DNA from: Treponema primitia ZAS-2
GTDB lineage: Bacteria > Spirochaetota > Spirochaetia > Treponematales > Breznakiellaceae
DNA: 64,000 bases
Assembly (NCBI RefSeq): GCF_000214375.1
Contig: NC_015578.1
Location: 1-64,000 of the forward strand
Reading direction: 5' to 3'
The position numbers were made by a program, and so were the translations under genes. Under the pieces are notes generated by a model that saw only the letters and a list, made by a program, of their open reading frames with translations, had not been told where the DNA came from and ran no database searches. This document shows, one piece after another, positions 7,819-16,303 of the stretch. The first letter of the stretch is position 1; each line of letters begins with the position of its first letter.

Positions 7819-9312
7819 ATGGCGGTCGATTTAGTTACGGTTGAGCACATATCGAAGTCATTTTCCGGCGTTGCGGCCCTGAGGGATGTCAAATTTGATC
7901 TTCGGCCCGGTGAGGTTCATGCCCTGCTGGGTGAAAACGGGGCGGGAAAATCTACTTTGATGAAGATCATTTCCGGGGTCTACACCCGGGATGCGGGGGA
8001 TTTTTATGTTAACGGGGATAAGATAAGCGGTGACTTGAGCCCCCAGACCGCCCAGAACCTGGGCATAGGGATCATTCACCAGGAATTGAACCTCTGCCCC
8101 CACCTGACGGTGGCGGAAAATATTTTTTTGAACCGGGAATTTACGGTTACGGGGTTTCTTAATACAAAAAAGCAGAACGAAGAATCAAAGGGCTATTTAC
8201 AGCAGCTTAACCTGGACATTGATCCCAATACCCGGGTGAGCGAACTGCCGGTTTCCAAACGGCAGATGGTGGAGATATGCAAGACCCTGTCCATGAACGC
8301 CCGGATAATTATCATGGATGAACCCACTTCGGCGCTGACAGAAAAGGAGATAGAGGATCTTTTTAAGGTAATTGCCCTGCTGAAAAGCGAAGGCCGGGGG
8401 ATCATCTATATATCCCACCGCCTGGAGGAGCTGTCCCGCATTGTGGACAGGGTTACTATTCTGCGGGATGGACAGTACGTTAAGACCCTTAACTTTGCCG
8501 AAACGGGTCTTCCGGAAATTATCAGCCTTATGGTGGGCCGGGACCTGACAGAAAAATTCCCCCGGATAGAAGTAAGCCGGGGAGAAAAGGTGCTGGAGGT
8601 AAAGGGCCTGTCCTCCCCCCATGGCGCGGGGGTAAAAAACGTTTCCTTCAATTTGTACAAGGGAGAGATCCTCGCCTTTGCGGGACTCATGGGTGCCGGC
8701 CGGACTGAAACGGTTCGGGCAATTTCCGGCGCCGACCGGATGAGCGGCGGGGAAGTAATAATCAACGGGAAACCCGTGGCTATCCGCAGCCCCAGGGACG
8801 CCATCCGCAACGGGCTTTTCTGCGCCCCTGAGGATCGCAAACAGGACGGCCTCTGTGTCAAGATGACCCTTGCAGAAAACATCACCCTGCCGAGTCTGGA
8901 TATCATATCCAGGTTCGGGATTATCAGCAAAAATCTGGAAGCGAAAAAATCCAAAGAGATGATGCAGAGCCTCAAAATAAAGTCTCCCAGCGTCGAACAG
9001 TATGTGCGGAATTTGTCCGGGGGAAATCAGCAGAAGGTAGTGGTGGGAAAATGGCTCATGCGAGATGCCCAGGTGGTGATCTTTGATGAGCCGACCCGGG
9101 GCATTGACGTGGCTTCAAAAATAGAGATCTACAATATTATCAATGAACTGAAAAAGAACGGCATCGGCGTGATGTTTGTGTCGTCCGAATTGCCTGAGGT
9201 GCTGGGCATGTCTGACAGGATTATTGTTATGTGCAACGGCAAGATTACTGCGGAACTGGTGACGAAAGATACTAACCAGGAAGAAATCCTCCATTATGCA
9301 ACCCAATATTAA
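7819..9312 (+). CDS. Sugar ABC transporter ATPase (RbsA/MglA type)
   Basis: Double-ATPase subunit of a carbohydrate importer. The 497 residues hold two ABC domains: the first with Walker A GENGAGKST (about 38-46) and DEPTSAL, the second with LSGGNQQKVVVGKWL and DEPTRGIDV. I place the start at the ATG at 7819, behind a GGGGGG-rich ribosome binding site. The in-frame ATG at 7765 falls inside the operator palindrome and has no ribosome site. It is followed by a permease and a binding protein. The exact sugar (ribose, galactose or other) cannot be told from sequence alone. Confidence 0.93.
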   Translation: MAVDLVTVEHISKSFSGVAALRDVKFDLRPGEVHALLGENGAGKSTLMKIISGVYTRDAGDFYVNGDKISGDLSPQTAQNLGIGIIHQELNLCPHLTVAENIFLNREFTVTGFLNTKKQNEESKGYLQQLNLDIDPNTRVSELPVSKRQMVEICKTLSMNARIIIMDEPTSALTEKEIEDLFKVIALLKSEGRGIIYISHRLEELSRIVDRVTILRDGQYVKTLNFAETGLPEIISLMVGRDLTEKFPRIEVSRGEKVLEVKGLSSPHGAGVKNVSFNLYKGEILAFAGLMGAGRTETVRAISGADRMSGGEVIINGKPVAIRSPRDAIRNGLFCAPEDRKQDGLCVKMTLAENITLPSLDIISRFGIISKNLEAKKSKEMMQSLKIKSPSVEQYVRNLSGGNQQKVVVGKWLMRDAQVVIFDEPTRGIDVASKIEIYNIINELKKNGIGVMFVSSELPEVLGMSDRIIVMCNGKITAELVTKDTNQEEILHYATQY

Positions 9313-9327
9313 GGACAGGAGATATTT

Positions 9328-10293
9328 ATGAGCGATAGTGCGGCAAAAAGCGGTTTGAAAATACAGGTGTCCCGGTCACAGAAACAATTGCTGTCAACCT
9401 TCAGCGGCTTGTTCATCCTTGGGGTGGTTTTTTCCATATTAAGCCCCTACTTCTTTTCGGTGAACAACCTCCTGACCGTGGCTACCCAGACGGCGGTGAT
9501 CGCCATCATCGCCATTGGGCAGACTTATGTGCTTATCACCGGGGGCATTGACCTGTCCATCGGTTCCAACATCGCCCTGTCTGCCATGGTGGCCGGGCTG
9601 GTCATGCGGGCCCAGCTGCCGGTACCCCTGGCAATTTGCGCCGGGCTGGTCACCGGGGCGATCTCCGGGGCGGTCGGCGGCATACTGGTCGCCATTGCCA
9701 ATATCCCGCCCTTTATCGCAACCCTGGGAACCATGACCATAGCCCGGGGTTTGGCTTTGACCTTGACCCAGGCTATTCCCATCAGCGGCCTGCCGAAAAG
9801 CTTTACGGTGTTGGGAACCGGAAGTACCCTGGGCATACCGAACCCGGTTATTGTAATGGTGCTTCTGGTGGTTGTTTTTGGATTTATCCTGGCAAAGACG
9901 AAGCTGGGCAGGCATGTCTACGCCACGGGAAGCAACTTCGAAGCGGCGCGACTTTCCGGGGTAAACACCAAAAAAGTTCTGATCACGGTGTATGTTTTTT
10001 CAGGGCTTCTGGCGGCTTTTGCAGGGCTTATCATGGCGGCGCGGATCATCTCCGCCCAGCCTGCAGGAGGGGACGGGTATGAGCTGGACGCGGTGGCCTC
10101 TTCGGTCATTGGCGGCACCAGCACCATGGGCGGTGAGGGAACTGCGGCGGGGACGTTTATCGGCGCCTTCGTCATCGGAGTTCTCAGGAATGGCCTTAAC
10201 CTGATCGGGGTATCTCCCTTTATTCAGAAAATTGTTATCGGCATCGTGATTGTGGCTTCCGTATTCCTGGATAGGATGCGGAAGAAGGATTAA
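9328..10293 (+). CDS. Sugar ABC transporter permease (RbsC type)
   Basis: 321 residues with about eight to ten hydrophobic segments and the RbsC/AraH-family signatures (ITGGIDLSIGSNIALSAMVAG; GRHVYATGSNFEAARLSGV). It forms the membrane channel of the importer together with the preceding ATPase. It starts 15 bases after that gene with a good GGAG site. The C-terminal GGTSTMGGEGTAAGTFIGA loop is characteristic of the family. Confidence 0.93.
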   Translation: MSDSAAKSGLKIQVSRSQKQLLSTFSGLFILGVVFSILSPYFFSVNNLLTVATQTAVIAIIAIGQTYVLITGGIDLSIGSNIALSAMVAGLVMRAQLPVPLAICAGLVTGAISGAVGGILVAIANIPPFIATLGTMTIARGLALTLTQAIPISGLPKSFTVLGTGSTLGIPNPVIVMVLLVVVFGFILAKTKLGRHVYATGSNFEAARLSGVNTKKVLITVYVFSGLLAAFAGLIMAARIISAQPAGGDGYELDAVASSVIGGTSTMGGEGTAAGTFIGAFVIGVLRNGLNLIGVSPFIQKIVIGIVIVASVFLDRMRKKD

Positions 10294-10348
10294 ATTTGCA
10301 ACATGGTCCTCTTATGGGGATCATAAAATATGCAGGAGGATAGGAAAG

Positions 10349-11290
10349 ATGAAAAAGAAAATTTTATTACTCGCGGTATGTTTTGCCGCGCTGGTTGGTG
10401 TTCTGCCAATCTGGGCCGGTGGTAAAGCTGACGACAGTGGAAAGGTTAAAGCTATTTTCATAGCCATGGATGCCATGGATGAATATTGGCTGAACATTCA
10501 GAACGGCGCCAAAGCCAAGGCTGCGGAACTGGGTAATATTGACCTTACCTTCAATGCACCGGCTGGGAAAAATGATCCCGCCACACAGCTCCAGATGGTG
10601 GAAGATGCCATCACCCAGAAAATACAGATACTGCTGATTGCGCCGAACCATGCAGATGCTCTGGTTCCGGGAATTGAGAAGGCCAAGAAAGCAGGGCTCA
10701 AGGTAATTTTTGTAGACTCTGGTGCCAATACCGAGGACTATGATTCCTTCCTGTTCACCGACAACGCCGCCGCCGCACGGCTCGCTGCGGACACCCTTGC
10801 CGCGCAAATCGGCGGAAGCGGTAAAATCGCCATCATCAATGCCCAGGCGGGCGCCGGGACCACCATGACCCGGGAGAATGAGTTTAAGGATCAGATTAAA
10901 ACCAAATATCCTAACATCACCGTGGTGGGGACCCAGTATTCCGACGGGGATCGGACTAGGGCACTCAATATCGCCACGGACTTCATGACTGCCAACCCCG
11001 ACCTTGTCGGCATCTACGCCTGTAATGAAGGCGCCACCATTGGCGCCGGCAATGGTATTGAGCAGGCCGGGAAAGCGGGTAAGGTAAAACTTGTTGGGTT
11101 TGACTCCTCTGCGGATACCACTGCGCTGATCAAGCGTGATGTTCTCCAGGCCACCATGGTGCAGAATCCCTACAAGATGGGTTACCAGGGACTGCAGCTT
11201 GGGGTGGATGTGCTCCAGGGCAAAGCGGTTCAGAAAAGGTTTGATACCGGCGTAACTGTGGCTACCAAGGAAAATGTTGATAGCCTTTAG
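10349..11290 (+). CDS. Periplasmic sugar-binding protein (RbsB type)
   Basis: Solute-binding component of the importer. 313 residues with a Sec signal peptide (MKKKILLLAVCFAALVGVLPIWAGG) and no lipobox, so it is a free periplasmic protein. The body has the two-lobed type-1 periplasmic binding fold (AIFIAMDAMDEYWLNIQNG at the start; VGFDSSADT late). The start is fixed by AGGAGGA at 10334-10340. A hairpin terminator directly follows the gene. Confidence 0.92.
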   Translation: MKKKILLLAVCFAALVGVLPIWAGGKADDSGKVKAIFIAMDAMDEYWLNIQNGAKAKAAELGNIDLTFNAPAGKNDPATQLQMVEDAITQKIQILLIAPNHADALVPGIEKAKKAGLKVIFVDSGANTEDYDSFLFTDNAAAARLAADTLAAQIGGSGKIAIINAQAGAGTTMTRENEFKDQIKTKYPNITVVGTQYSDGDRTRALNIATDFMTANPDLVGIYACNEGATIGAGNGIEQAGKAGKVKLVGFDSSADTTALIKRDVLQATMVQNPYKMGYQGLQLGVDVLQGKAVQKRFDTGVTVATKENVDSL

Positions 11291-11314
11291 TTAAAAGTTT
11301 TTTATGAAACAGAG

Positions 11315-11346
11315 AGAGGGCATCCTAAAGGGCGCCCTCTTTTTTT
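11315..11346 (+). terminator. Rho-independent terminator at the end of the sugar ABC operon
   Basis: AGAGGGC (11315-11321) pairs with GCCCTCT (11334-11340), followed by a run of T. The lacI-type gene on the other strand ends at 11325, inside this hairpin, so the structure overlaps its last codons. Confidence 0.8.
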
Positions 11347-12350
11347 GGCACCGGAGGGCAGGTTGAATCCCGGACTACGAGACGGGGTTCGATGGTGTGC
11401 TTGAAGGGCGCCTGGCCGTCTTTTTTGATAAGATGCATCAGGGATGCCGCCGCAATCCGCCCCATATCAAAGACCGACTGGGAAACCGTGGTAAGGGGCA
11501 CCTTGCAGAAGGCGGAAATACGGATATCATCAAAGCCCGCTACCGCAACCTGGGCGGGAATGGGGATGCCCATTTCCATGAGCCGGACCACAATCCCCAT
11601 GGCTACATAGTCGTTTGCCACAAAGAGGGTGGTTTTTTTTGTCCTGATGGAATCGTGTTCCACCAGGTCCGGGGCGAGTTTATAGCCGTCCTGGTAGGTC
11701 TTAGCGTTGAAGTACCGGGTTACCCGGTTGGTTTCGGCGTGAAGATGGTCCTCAAAACCCGCAAGCCGATCCTGTACCGACTGATGGTCCGCCACAGAGA
11801 TGATTATCACCTGTTCCCGGCCCAGGGAATTGATATGTTCCGCCATGAGGCTTCCGCCCTTGTAATTATCGCAGCAGACATAGGATATATCGGGATCCGG
11901 GGAGTTGCAGTTCATCAGCACAAAGGGGAGGCCGGATTTTTTAAGCAGGTCCACCGCCAGGGACTCCGGGGAAATCGGGGCAATTAATATGCCGTCAACC
12001 CGGTTCATGAGCATGGAGCGGATCCCCTGGGCTTCCCGTTCTGGCAGCCAATGGGAACTCATGACCTGAAAAAAGTAATTATTAGCTGAAATTACGCTGT
12101 CAATGCCCTCTGCCAGCTCTATATAAAAAGTATTGGGAAATTCATCAACGATTACACCGATGTTTTTGGTGGGCAGCCCGGCGAGCCCCTGGGCAAGGAC
12201 ATTTGGGGTATAGGAATATTTATCAATGATGGAGAGTATCTTTTTCGTAGTTTTTTCGCTTACCAGCTGGGGGTTGGACAATACCCGCGATACCGTGGCC
12301 TTGGAAACTCCGGCCTCCCTGGCAATATCGGTGATGGTAATTTGCTTCAT
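11325..12350 (-). CDS. LacI-family transcriptional regulator
   Basis: 341 residues: an N-terminal helix-turn-helix with the LacI signature (ITITDIAREAGVSKATVSRVLSN) and hinge, then a sugar-sensing periplasmic-binding-like domain (IGVIVDEFPNTFYIELAEG; VAVAGFDDIRISAF). It is convergent with the RbsABC-type operon and very probably controls it through the palindrome at 7763-7782. The inducer is probably the transported sugar; this is inference from context. Confidence 0.92.
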   Translation of the reverse strand: MKQITITDIAREAGVSKATVSRVLSNPQLVSEKTTKKILSIIDKYSYTPNVLAQGLAGLPTKNIGVIVDEFPNTFYIELAEGIDSVISANNYFFQVMSSHWLPEREAQGIRSMLMNRVDGILIAPISPESLAVDLLKKSGLPFVLMNCNSPDPDISYVCCDNYKGGSLMAEHINSLGREQVIIISVADHQSVQDRLAGFEDHLHAETNRVTRYFNAKTYQDGYKLAPDLVEHDSIRTKKTTLFVANDYVAMGIVVRLMEMGIPIPAQVAVAGFDDIRISAFCKVPLTTVSQSVFDMGRIAAASLMHLIKKDGQAPFKHTIEPRLVVRDSTCPPVPKKEGAL

Positions 12351-12438
12351 TCTGAGTATTATACTTGCCCATACGCCCTTTGGGGAGTACTATAGAAAGT
12401 ATAAGTAAATACGGATAATTAATAAAACAGAGGATATA

Positions 12439-13743
12439 ATGCAATTTAGGTCTACACGGTCACAAAGTCCACTTGTTTCTTTTAAGGATGTGATCCTGCG
12501 CTGTTTGCCCTCAGACGGTGGGCTCTATGTTCCCGCAACAGTGCCTGATATGCGGCAGTATTTTCTTTATATGGATACGGATACCAGCTTTCCCGAACTG
12601 GTAGCCACCGTGGCTCCGGCCTTGCTACAGGGGGAGCTGAATCCTTTTTCCGCAGCCCGGGTAGCCGAAAGCGCCTTTGACTTTGAGCCGGAACTGATAC
12701 AGCTGGATGATAATTTTTCAGTATTAAGTCTTTATAACGGACCTACCGGTGTGTTTAAAGATTTTGGTGTTGCTTTCCTGGCAGCGGTTATGGAGGAACT
12801 CCTCAAAAATGAGGGTCAGGCCATGATACTTTCTGCAGCCCGGGAAGATACGGGGTTCAGCATAGCCCATGCCTTTTCCGGACGCAAAGGCATAACTTCG
12901 GTTATACTCTACCCTTCCGGGCCTGTCCGGGGCTTGGATCCAAAGTCCTATAGTACCAATGGGGGCAATGTTATTCCCATACAGCTTCGGGGTACCTTTG
13001 ACGATTGCCAGCGTATTATCATCGAAGCCATAAAGGACCTGCCCTTTGCGGATCGCTACAGTATTACCACGGCCAATGCAATAAACATAGGCCGACTCCT
13101 TCCCCAGGTTTTTTATTACCTTTATGCTTTTATTAAACTGAAAAAGAAATTGTCCGGGGATCTTCTTTTCAGTGTACCGGCGGGAAATTTCGGCAATTTG
13201 ATAGCCGGTCTCTATGCCTGGAAGATGGGGATGCCCGTAAACGGTTTTATTGCCGCCATGAACGCCAATAATGCTTTTGGGGACTATATTAGGGGGGGAG
13301 AATTTAAACCGGGAAAATTGATTCAAACCAATTCTCCGGCCCTGGATGTGAGTGCGCCGTCAAATTATGAACGGCTGGCGTCATTCTATGGTGAAGCGCC
13401 GGCGGTGATGCGGAATATGGTATATCCCGATGCTATCGATGATAAGACTACCCTGCTGGCCATAGAAAAGGCCTGGAAAAAATACCATATTATGCTGGAT
13501 CCCCACGGCGCAGTGGCCTTTGCTGCTGCCCAGCGTTTATCCCAATCCAAAGGGTTTAACGGCCATGTGGTGGTCCTTGCCACCGGGCACCCGGCTAAAC
13601 ATGCCGACCTGGTCACGCAAGCCACCGGACAGCCGGTTGATATTCCGGAAAAATTTACCAATCTTTGGAAAAAGACCGATCCCATGGCGGATATTCCGCC
13701 TCAACTTGATGCCCTTGAAGGAGCCATAGCCAGCTGTAGTTAA
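12439..13743 (+). CDS. thrC: Threonine synthase
   Basis: PLP enzyme converting O-phosphohomoserine to threonine. The 434 residues follow the E. coli/yeast-type ThrC pattern: an N-terminal SDGGLYVP segment, the PLP lysine in GPTGVFKDFG (Lys107) and the SVPAGNFGNLIAGLYA phosphate-binding loop. A second, structurally different threonine-synthase-like gene lies at 20160, so this one is the likely housekeeping enzyme. Confidence 0.92.
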   Translation: MQFRSTRSQSPLVSFKDVILRCLPSDGGLYVPATVPDMRQYFLYMDTDTSFPELVATVAPALLQGELNPFSAARVAESAFDFEPELIQLDDNFSVLSLYNGPTGVFKDFGVAFLAAVMEELLKNEGQAMILSAAREDTGFSIAHAFSGRKGITSVILYPSGPVRGLDPKSYSTNGGNVIPIQLRGTFDDCQRIIIEAIKDLPFADRYSITTANAINIGRLLPQVFYYLYAFIKLKKKLSGDLLFSVPAGNFGNLIAGLYAWKMGMPVNGFIAAMNANNAFGDYIRGGEFKPGKLIQTNSPALDVSAPSNYERLASFYGEAPAVMRNMVYPDAIDDKTTLLAIEKAWKKYHIMLDPHGAVAFAAAQRLSQSKGFNGHVVVLATGHPAKHADLVTQATGQPVDIPEKFTNLWKKTDPMADIPPQLDALEGAIASCS

Positions 13744-13764
13744 ACTATCGGAAAGGAGGCGACG

Positions 13765-15291
13765 ATGAAGATTCGGAAATTTGTGTCCTCTGTTTTGTTC
13801 ATAGAATTGATATGTTTATTCCTTCCCGGCAGTACAACTGCTCAGGAAGGCGGCAGCGAGGAGCTAATCTCCCCAACCTTGCAGCAAGTTCCGGCGCTAC
13901 CCTCCCCGGAATTGGATGGTAGCGCCGGCGCAAATGCGGCTGAACCTTTTCTTCCTTCCTCGGCCCTACAAGTTCCGACGCCGGATTTAACCGGAGAGCT
14001 TCCTGCGCAGGAAATCATAGAAAACGCTCAGGGTTTGGGCGAAGAAATAAAACTCGCCGTTGAAAAAGAGCCGTTCAACTTGAATATCTTTATACGCTTA
14101 GGGATCGCGGCAGCAATCATCCTTTTCCAGATTTTGTTAATCCGGTTCGTGTGGTATCTTTTTAAAGTGTTTCAGGAAAAGCTTTCCGCATATGGGTCAA
14201 AACATTTCAAGTCCCTGACCATAAAAAAATTCCACATAATGGATACCAAGCAGATCCTCAGCATACTTTTTTCATTATTAAAAATAGCAAAATATATTGT
14301 TACCGTGTTTCAGTTGTTTCTCACCATTCCTATTGTATTCAGTCTGTTTACCCTGACAAAAAACCTTGCCTCGGTTCTGTTCGGGTATATTCTGAATCCC
14401 CTTAAAAGTATTGCCCTGGGGATAATCGGTTATATTCCCAATATATTTACCATTGCGATTATAGTTATCATAACCCGATATGTGATACAGTCCCTTAAAT
14501 TTTTCACCGTCCGTATTGAAAAAGAAAGGCTGGTGATACCGGGGTTCTACCCCGACTGGGCCCGGCCGACCTTTAATATTTTGCGGATACTCCTGTATGC
14601 CTTCATGATAGCGATTATATTTCCTTACCTTCCCGGTTCAGAATCAAAATTCTTTCAGGGAGTTTCGGTATTTGTGGGTATCATCATTTCCCTGGGGTCC
14701 AGTACTGCCATAGGAAACCTGGTGGCCGGGATGGTGATCACCTATATGCGGCCTTTTAAAATTGGCGACCGGATAAAGCTTAACGATACTGTGGGATTTG
14801 TGGTTGAGAAGTCCCCTATTGTCACCAGAATAGTTACCCATAAAAATGAATATGTTACCGTTCCTAATCTCATGGTTCTCACTTCAAAGATTGTTAATTA
14901 TCATACCTCAACGGAGAATGAAGAAGGGCTGATACTTTATGCGGATGTAACCATGGGATATGCGGTTCCCTGGCGGCAGGTACACGAGATTCTTATTAAT
15001 GCTGCAAAAAAGACTTCCCATACGGAAGCGAAGCCCGGCCCCTATGTATTACAAACTGCCCTGGATGATTATTACGCCCGGTATCAGATCAACGTGTATA
15101 CCAGGGAAGTGGAACTGGTGCCCGCCATCTATTCGGAACTGTATCAAAATTTGCAGGACGGTTTCAGGGAAGCGGGCATAAGCCTGACGGCGCCGGCTTA
15201 CCAGATCCGGCTGCCCCCTGACAATGGGACGACGCTGCCTTCAGGATCTACTCGCAACGAAGTTCCCCGGGCCACGCCGGAGAAGGGGTGA
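13765..15291 (+). CDS. MscS-family mechanosensitive channel
   Basis: 508 residues. A signal peptide (ending near TTAQ, residue 27) and a Pro/Ala-rich periplasmic linker (28-90) precede several membrane helices and the MscS core (GVSVFVGIIISLGSSTAIGNLVAGMVI, then MRPFKIGDRI). It releases solutes on osmotic downshock. The start is set by a strong AAAGGAGG site. The linker carries diverged copies of the dispersed repeat, and the C-terminal tail (about 491-504, GSTRNEVPRATPE) is made by another inverted copy. So both ends of the gene are repeat-extended while the channel core is intact. Confidence 0.88.
   Translation: MKIRKFVSSVLFIELICLFLPGSTTAQEGGSEELISPTLQQVPALPSPELDGSAGANAAEPFLPSSALQVPTPDLTGELPAQEIIENAQGLGEEIKLAVEKEPFNLNIFIRLGIAAAIILFQILLIRFVWYLFKVFQEKLSAYGSKHFKSLTIKKFHIMDTKQILSILFSLLKIAKYIVTVFQLFLTIPIVFSLFTLTKNLASVLFGYILNPLKSIALGIIGYIPNIFTIAIIVIITRYVIQSLKFFTVRIEKERLVIPGFYPDWARPTFNILRILLYAFMIAIIFPYLPGSESKFFQGVSVFVGIIISLGSSTAIGNLVAGMVITYMRPFKIGDRIKLNDTVGFVVEKSPIVTRIVTHKNEYVTVPNLMVLTSKIVNYHTSTENEEGLILYADVTMGYAVPWRQVHEILINAAKKTSHTEAKPGPYVLQTALDDYYARYQINVYTREVELVPAIYSELYQNLQDGFREAGISLTAPAYQIRLPPDNGTTLPSGSTRNEVPRATPEKG
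13878..14008 (-). repeat. Diverged dispersed-repeat copies in the MscS linker
   Basis: CTTGCAGCAAGTTCC (13878-13892) resembles the inverted short form. The stretch around 13974-14008 (CGCC, a CCGG...CCGG hairpin, GAGAGCTTCCTGCG) matches the inverted long form with roughly seven mismatches in 29 bases. Both are in frame and encode the Pro-rich linker. These copies are older and less certain than the ones in dnaA and rsmE. Confidence 0.5.
15250..15271 (-). repeat. Dispersed repeat, short form, at the 3' end of the MscS gene
   Basis: CTCGCAACGAAGTTCCCCGGG is the reverse complement of the short unit seen in dnaA (one mismatch in GGAACTTCGTTGCAAGT). It is translated as the last part of the channel tail. 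Confidence 0.75.
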
Positions 15292-15316
15292 TCGGGCAGT
15301 GAGGCTGATCGGTAAT

Positions 15317-16303
15317 TTACCGGTCAAGCCTGCCTTCATCGATCCATCGGGCCAGTTGGGGGGCGTAATAGGTGATCAGTATCCGTGCGCCGGCCCGGAA
15401 GATGCTAATTGTTGCTTCGGATACTACACGGGGTTCATCCAAAAGGCCCGCCTTGGCGGCGGCGCGCAGCATGGCGTATTCACCGCTTACGCTATAGGCG
15501 GCTACAGGCAGCAGGGAATCTGACGCGACCCGGTACAGAATATCCAGGTAGGGTAAAGCAGGTTTCACAATCAGGATGTCGGCGCCTTCTTCCGTATCAA
15601 GCCGGGCTTCTCGCAGGGCTTCCTTGGCGTTGTGGGGGTCCATCTGGTACCCCTTCCGATCCCCAAAGGCTGGGGCTGAACCCGCTGCGTCCCGGAAGGG
15701 GCCGTAAAAGGCGGAGGCATATTTTACCGCATAGGACATGATCGCCCGTTGCTCGAACCCTTCGCTGTCCAGGGCGGAGCGGATTGCACCGACTCTCCCG
15801 TCCATCATATCCGAAGGGGCGACTATATCGGCCCCTGAGCGGACATGGGACAGGGCGGTTTTGGCCAGAAGGGGCAGGGTTTCGTCGTTTTGAACAATGC
15901 CGTCCTTTATCACCCCGCAGTGGCCGTGGCTGGTGTATTCGCAGAGACAGACGTCGGTAATAACCGTAAGTTCGGGAAAAGCCCGCTTTGCTTCTCTAAC
16001 CGCCCTTTGAACCGGGCCGTTTTCGTCCCAGGCGGAACTTCCGGTTTCGTCCTTATGATCCGGAAGGCCAAAGAGCAGGATGCTCCGTACCCCTGCGGAT
16101 ACCGGTTCTTCCAGCAAAAAGGGCAGCTTGTCCGGGGTGCAGCGTTTCTGTCCATCCAGGGAGGGGATGTCCTCTACAATGCCCTGTCCCTCCCGGATGA
16201 AGAGGGGATAGACCAGGGCGTTTTTGGAAACCCGGGTTTCCATGACCATAGACCTGAGCCCTTCGTTTGCACGCAGCCTGCGCGGACGCTCTGTTAAATC
16301 CAT
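15317..16303 (-). CDS. hemB: Delta-aminolevulinic acid dehydratase (porphobilinogen synthase)
   Basis: Condenses two 5-aminolevulinate molecules to porphobilinogen. The 328 residues show the metal-binding cysteine cluster DVCLCEYTSHGHCG and the two active-site lysines in SYAVKYASAFYGPFRD and LIVKPALPYLD. It is the last gene of a six-gene minus-strand operon (carrier protein, JAMM peptidase, Met8-like, hemC, cobA-hemD, hemB) and abuts cobA-hemD directly. With its neighbours it supplies tetrapyrrole for siroheme. No hemA or hemL is present in the window. Confidence 0.96.
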   Translation of the reverse strand: MDLTERPRRLRANEGLRSMVMETRVSKNALVYPLFIREGQGIVEDIPSLDGQKRCTPDKLPFLLEEPVSAGVRSILLFGLPDHKDETGSSAWDENGPVQRAVREAKRAFPELTVITDVCLCEYTSHGHCGVIKDGIVQNDETLPLLAKTALSHVRSGADIVAPSDMMDGRVGAIRSALDSEGFEQRAIMSYAVKYASAFYGPFRDAAGSAPAFGDRKGYQMDPHNAKEALREARLDTEEGADILIVKPALPYLDILYRVASDSLLPVAAYSVSGEYAMLRAAAKAGLLDEPRVVSEATISIFRAGARILITYYAPQLARWIDEGRLDR

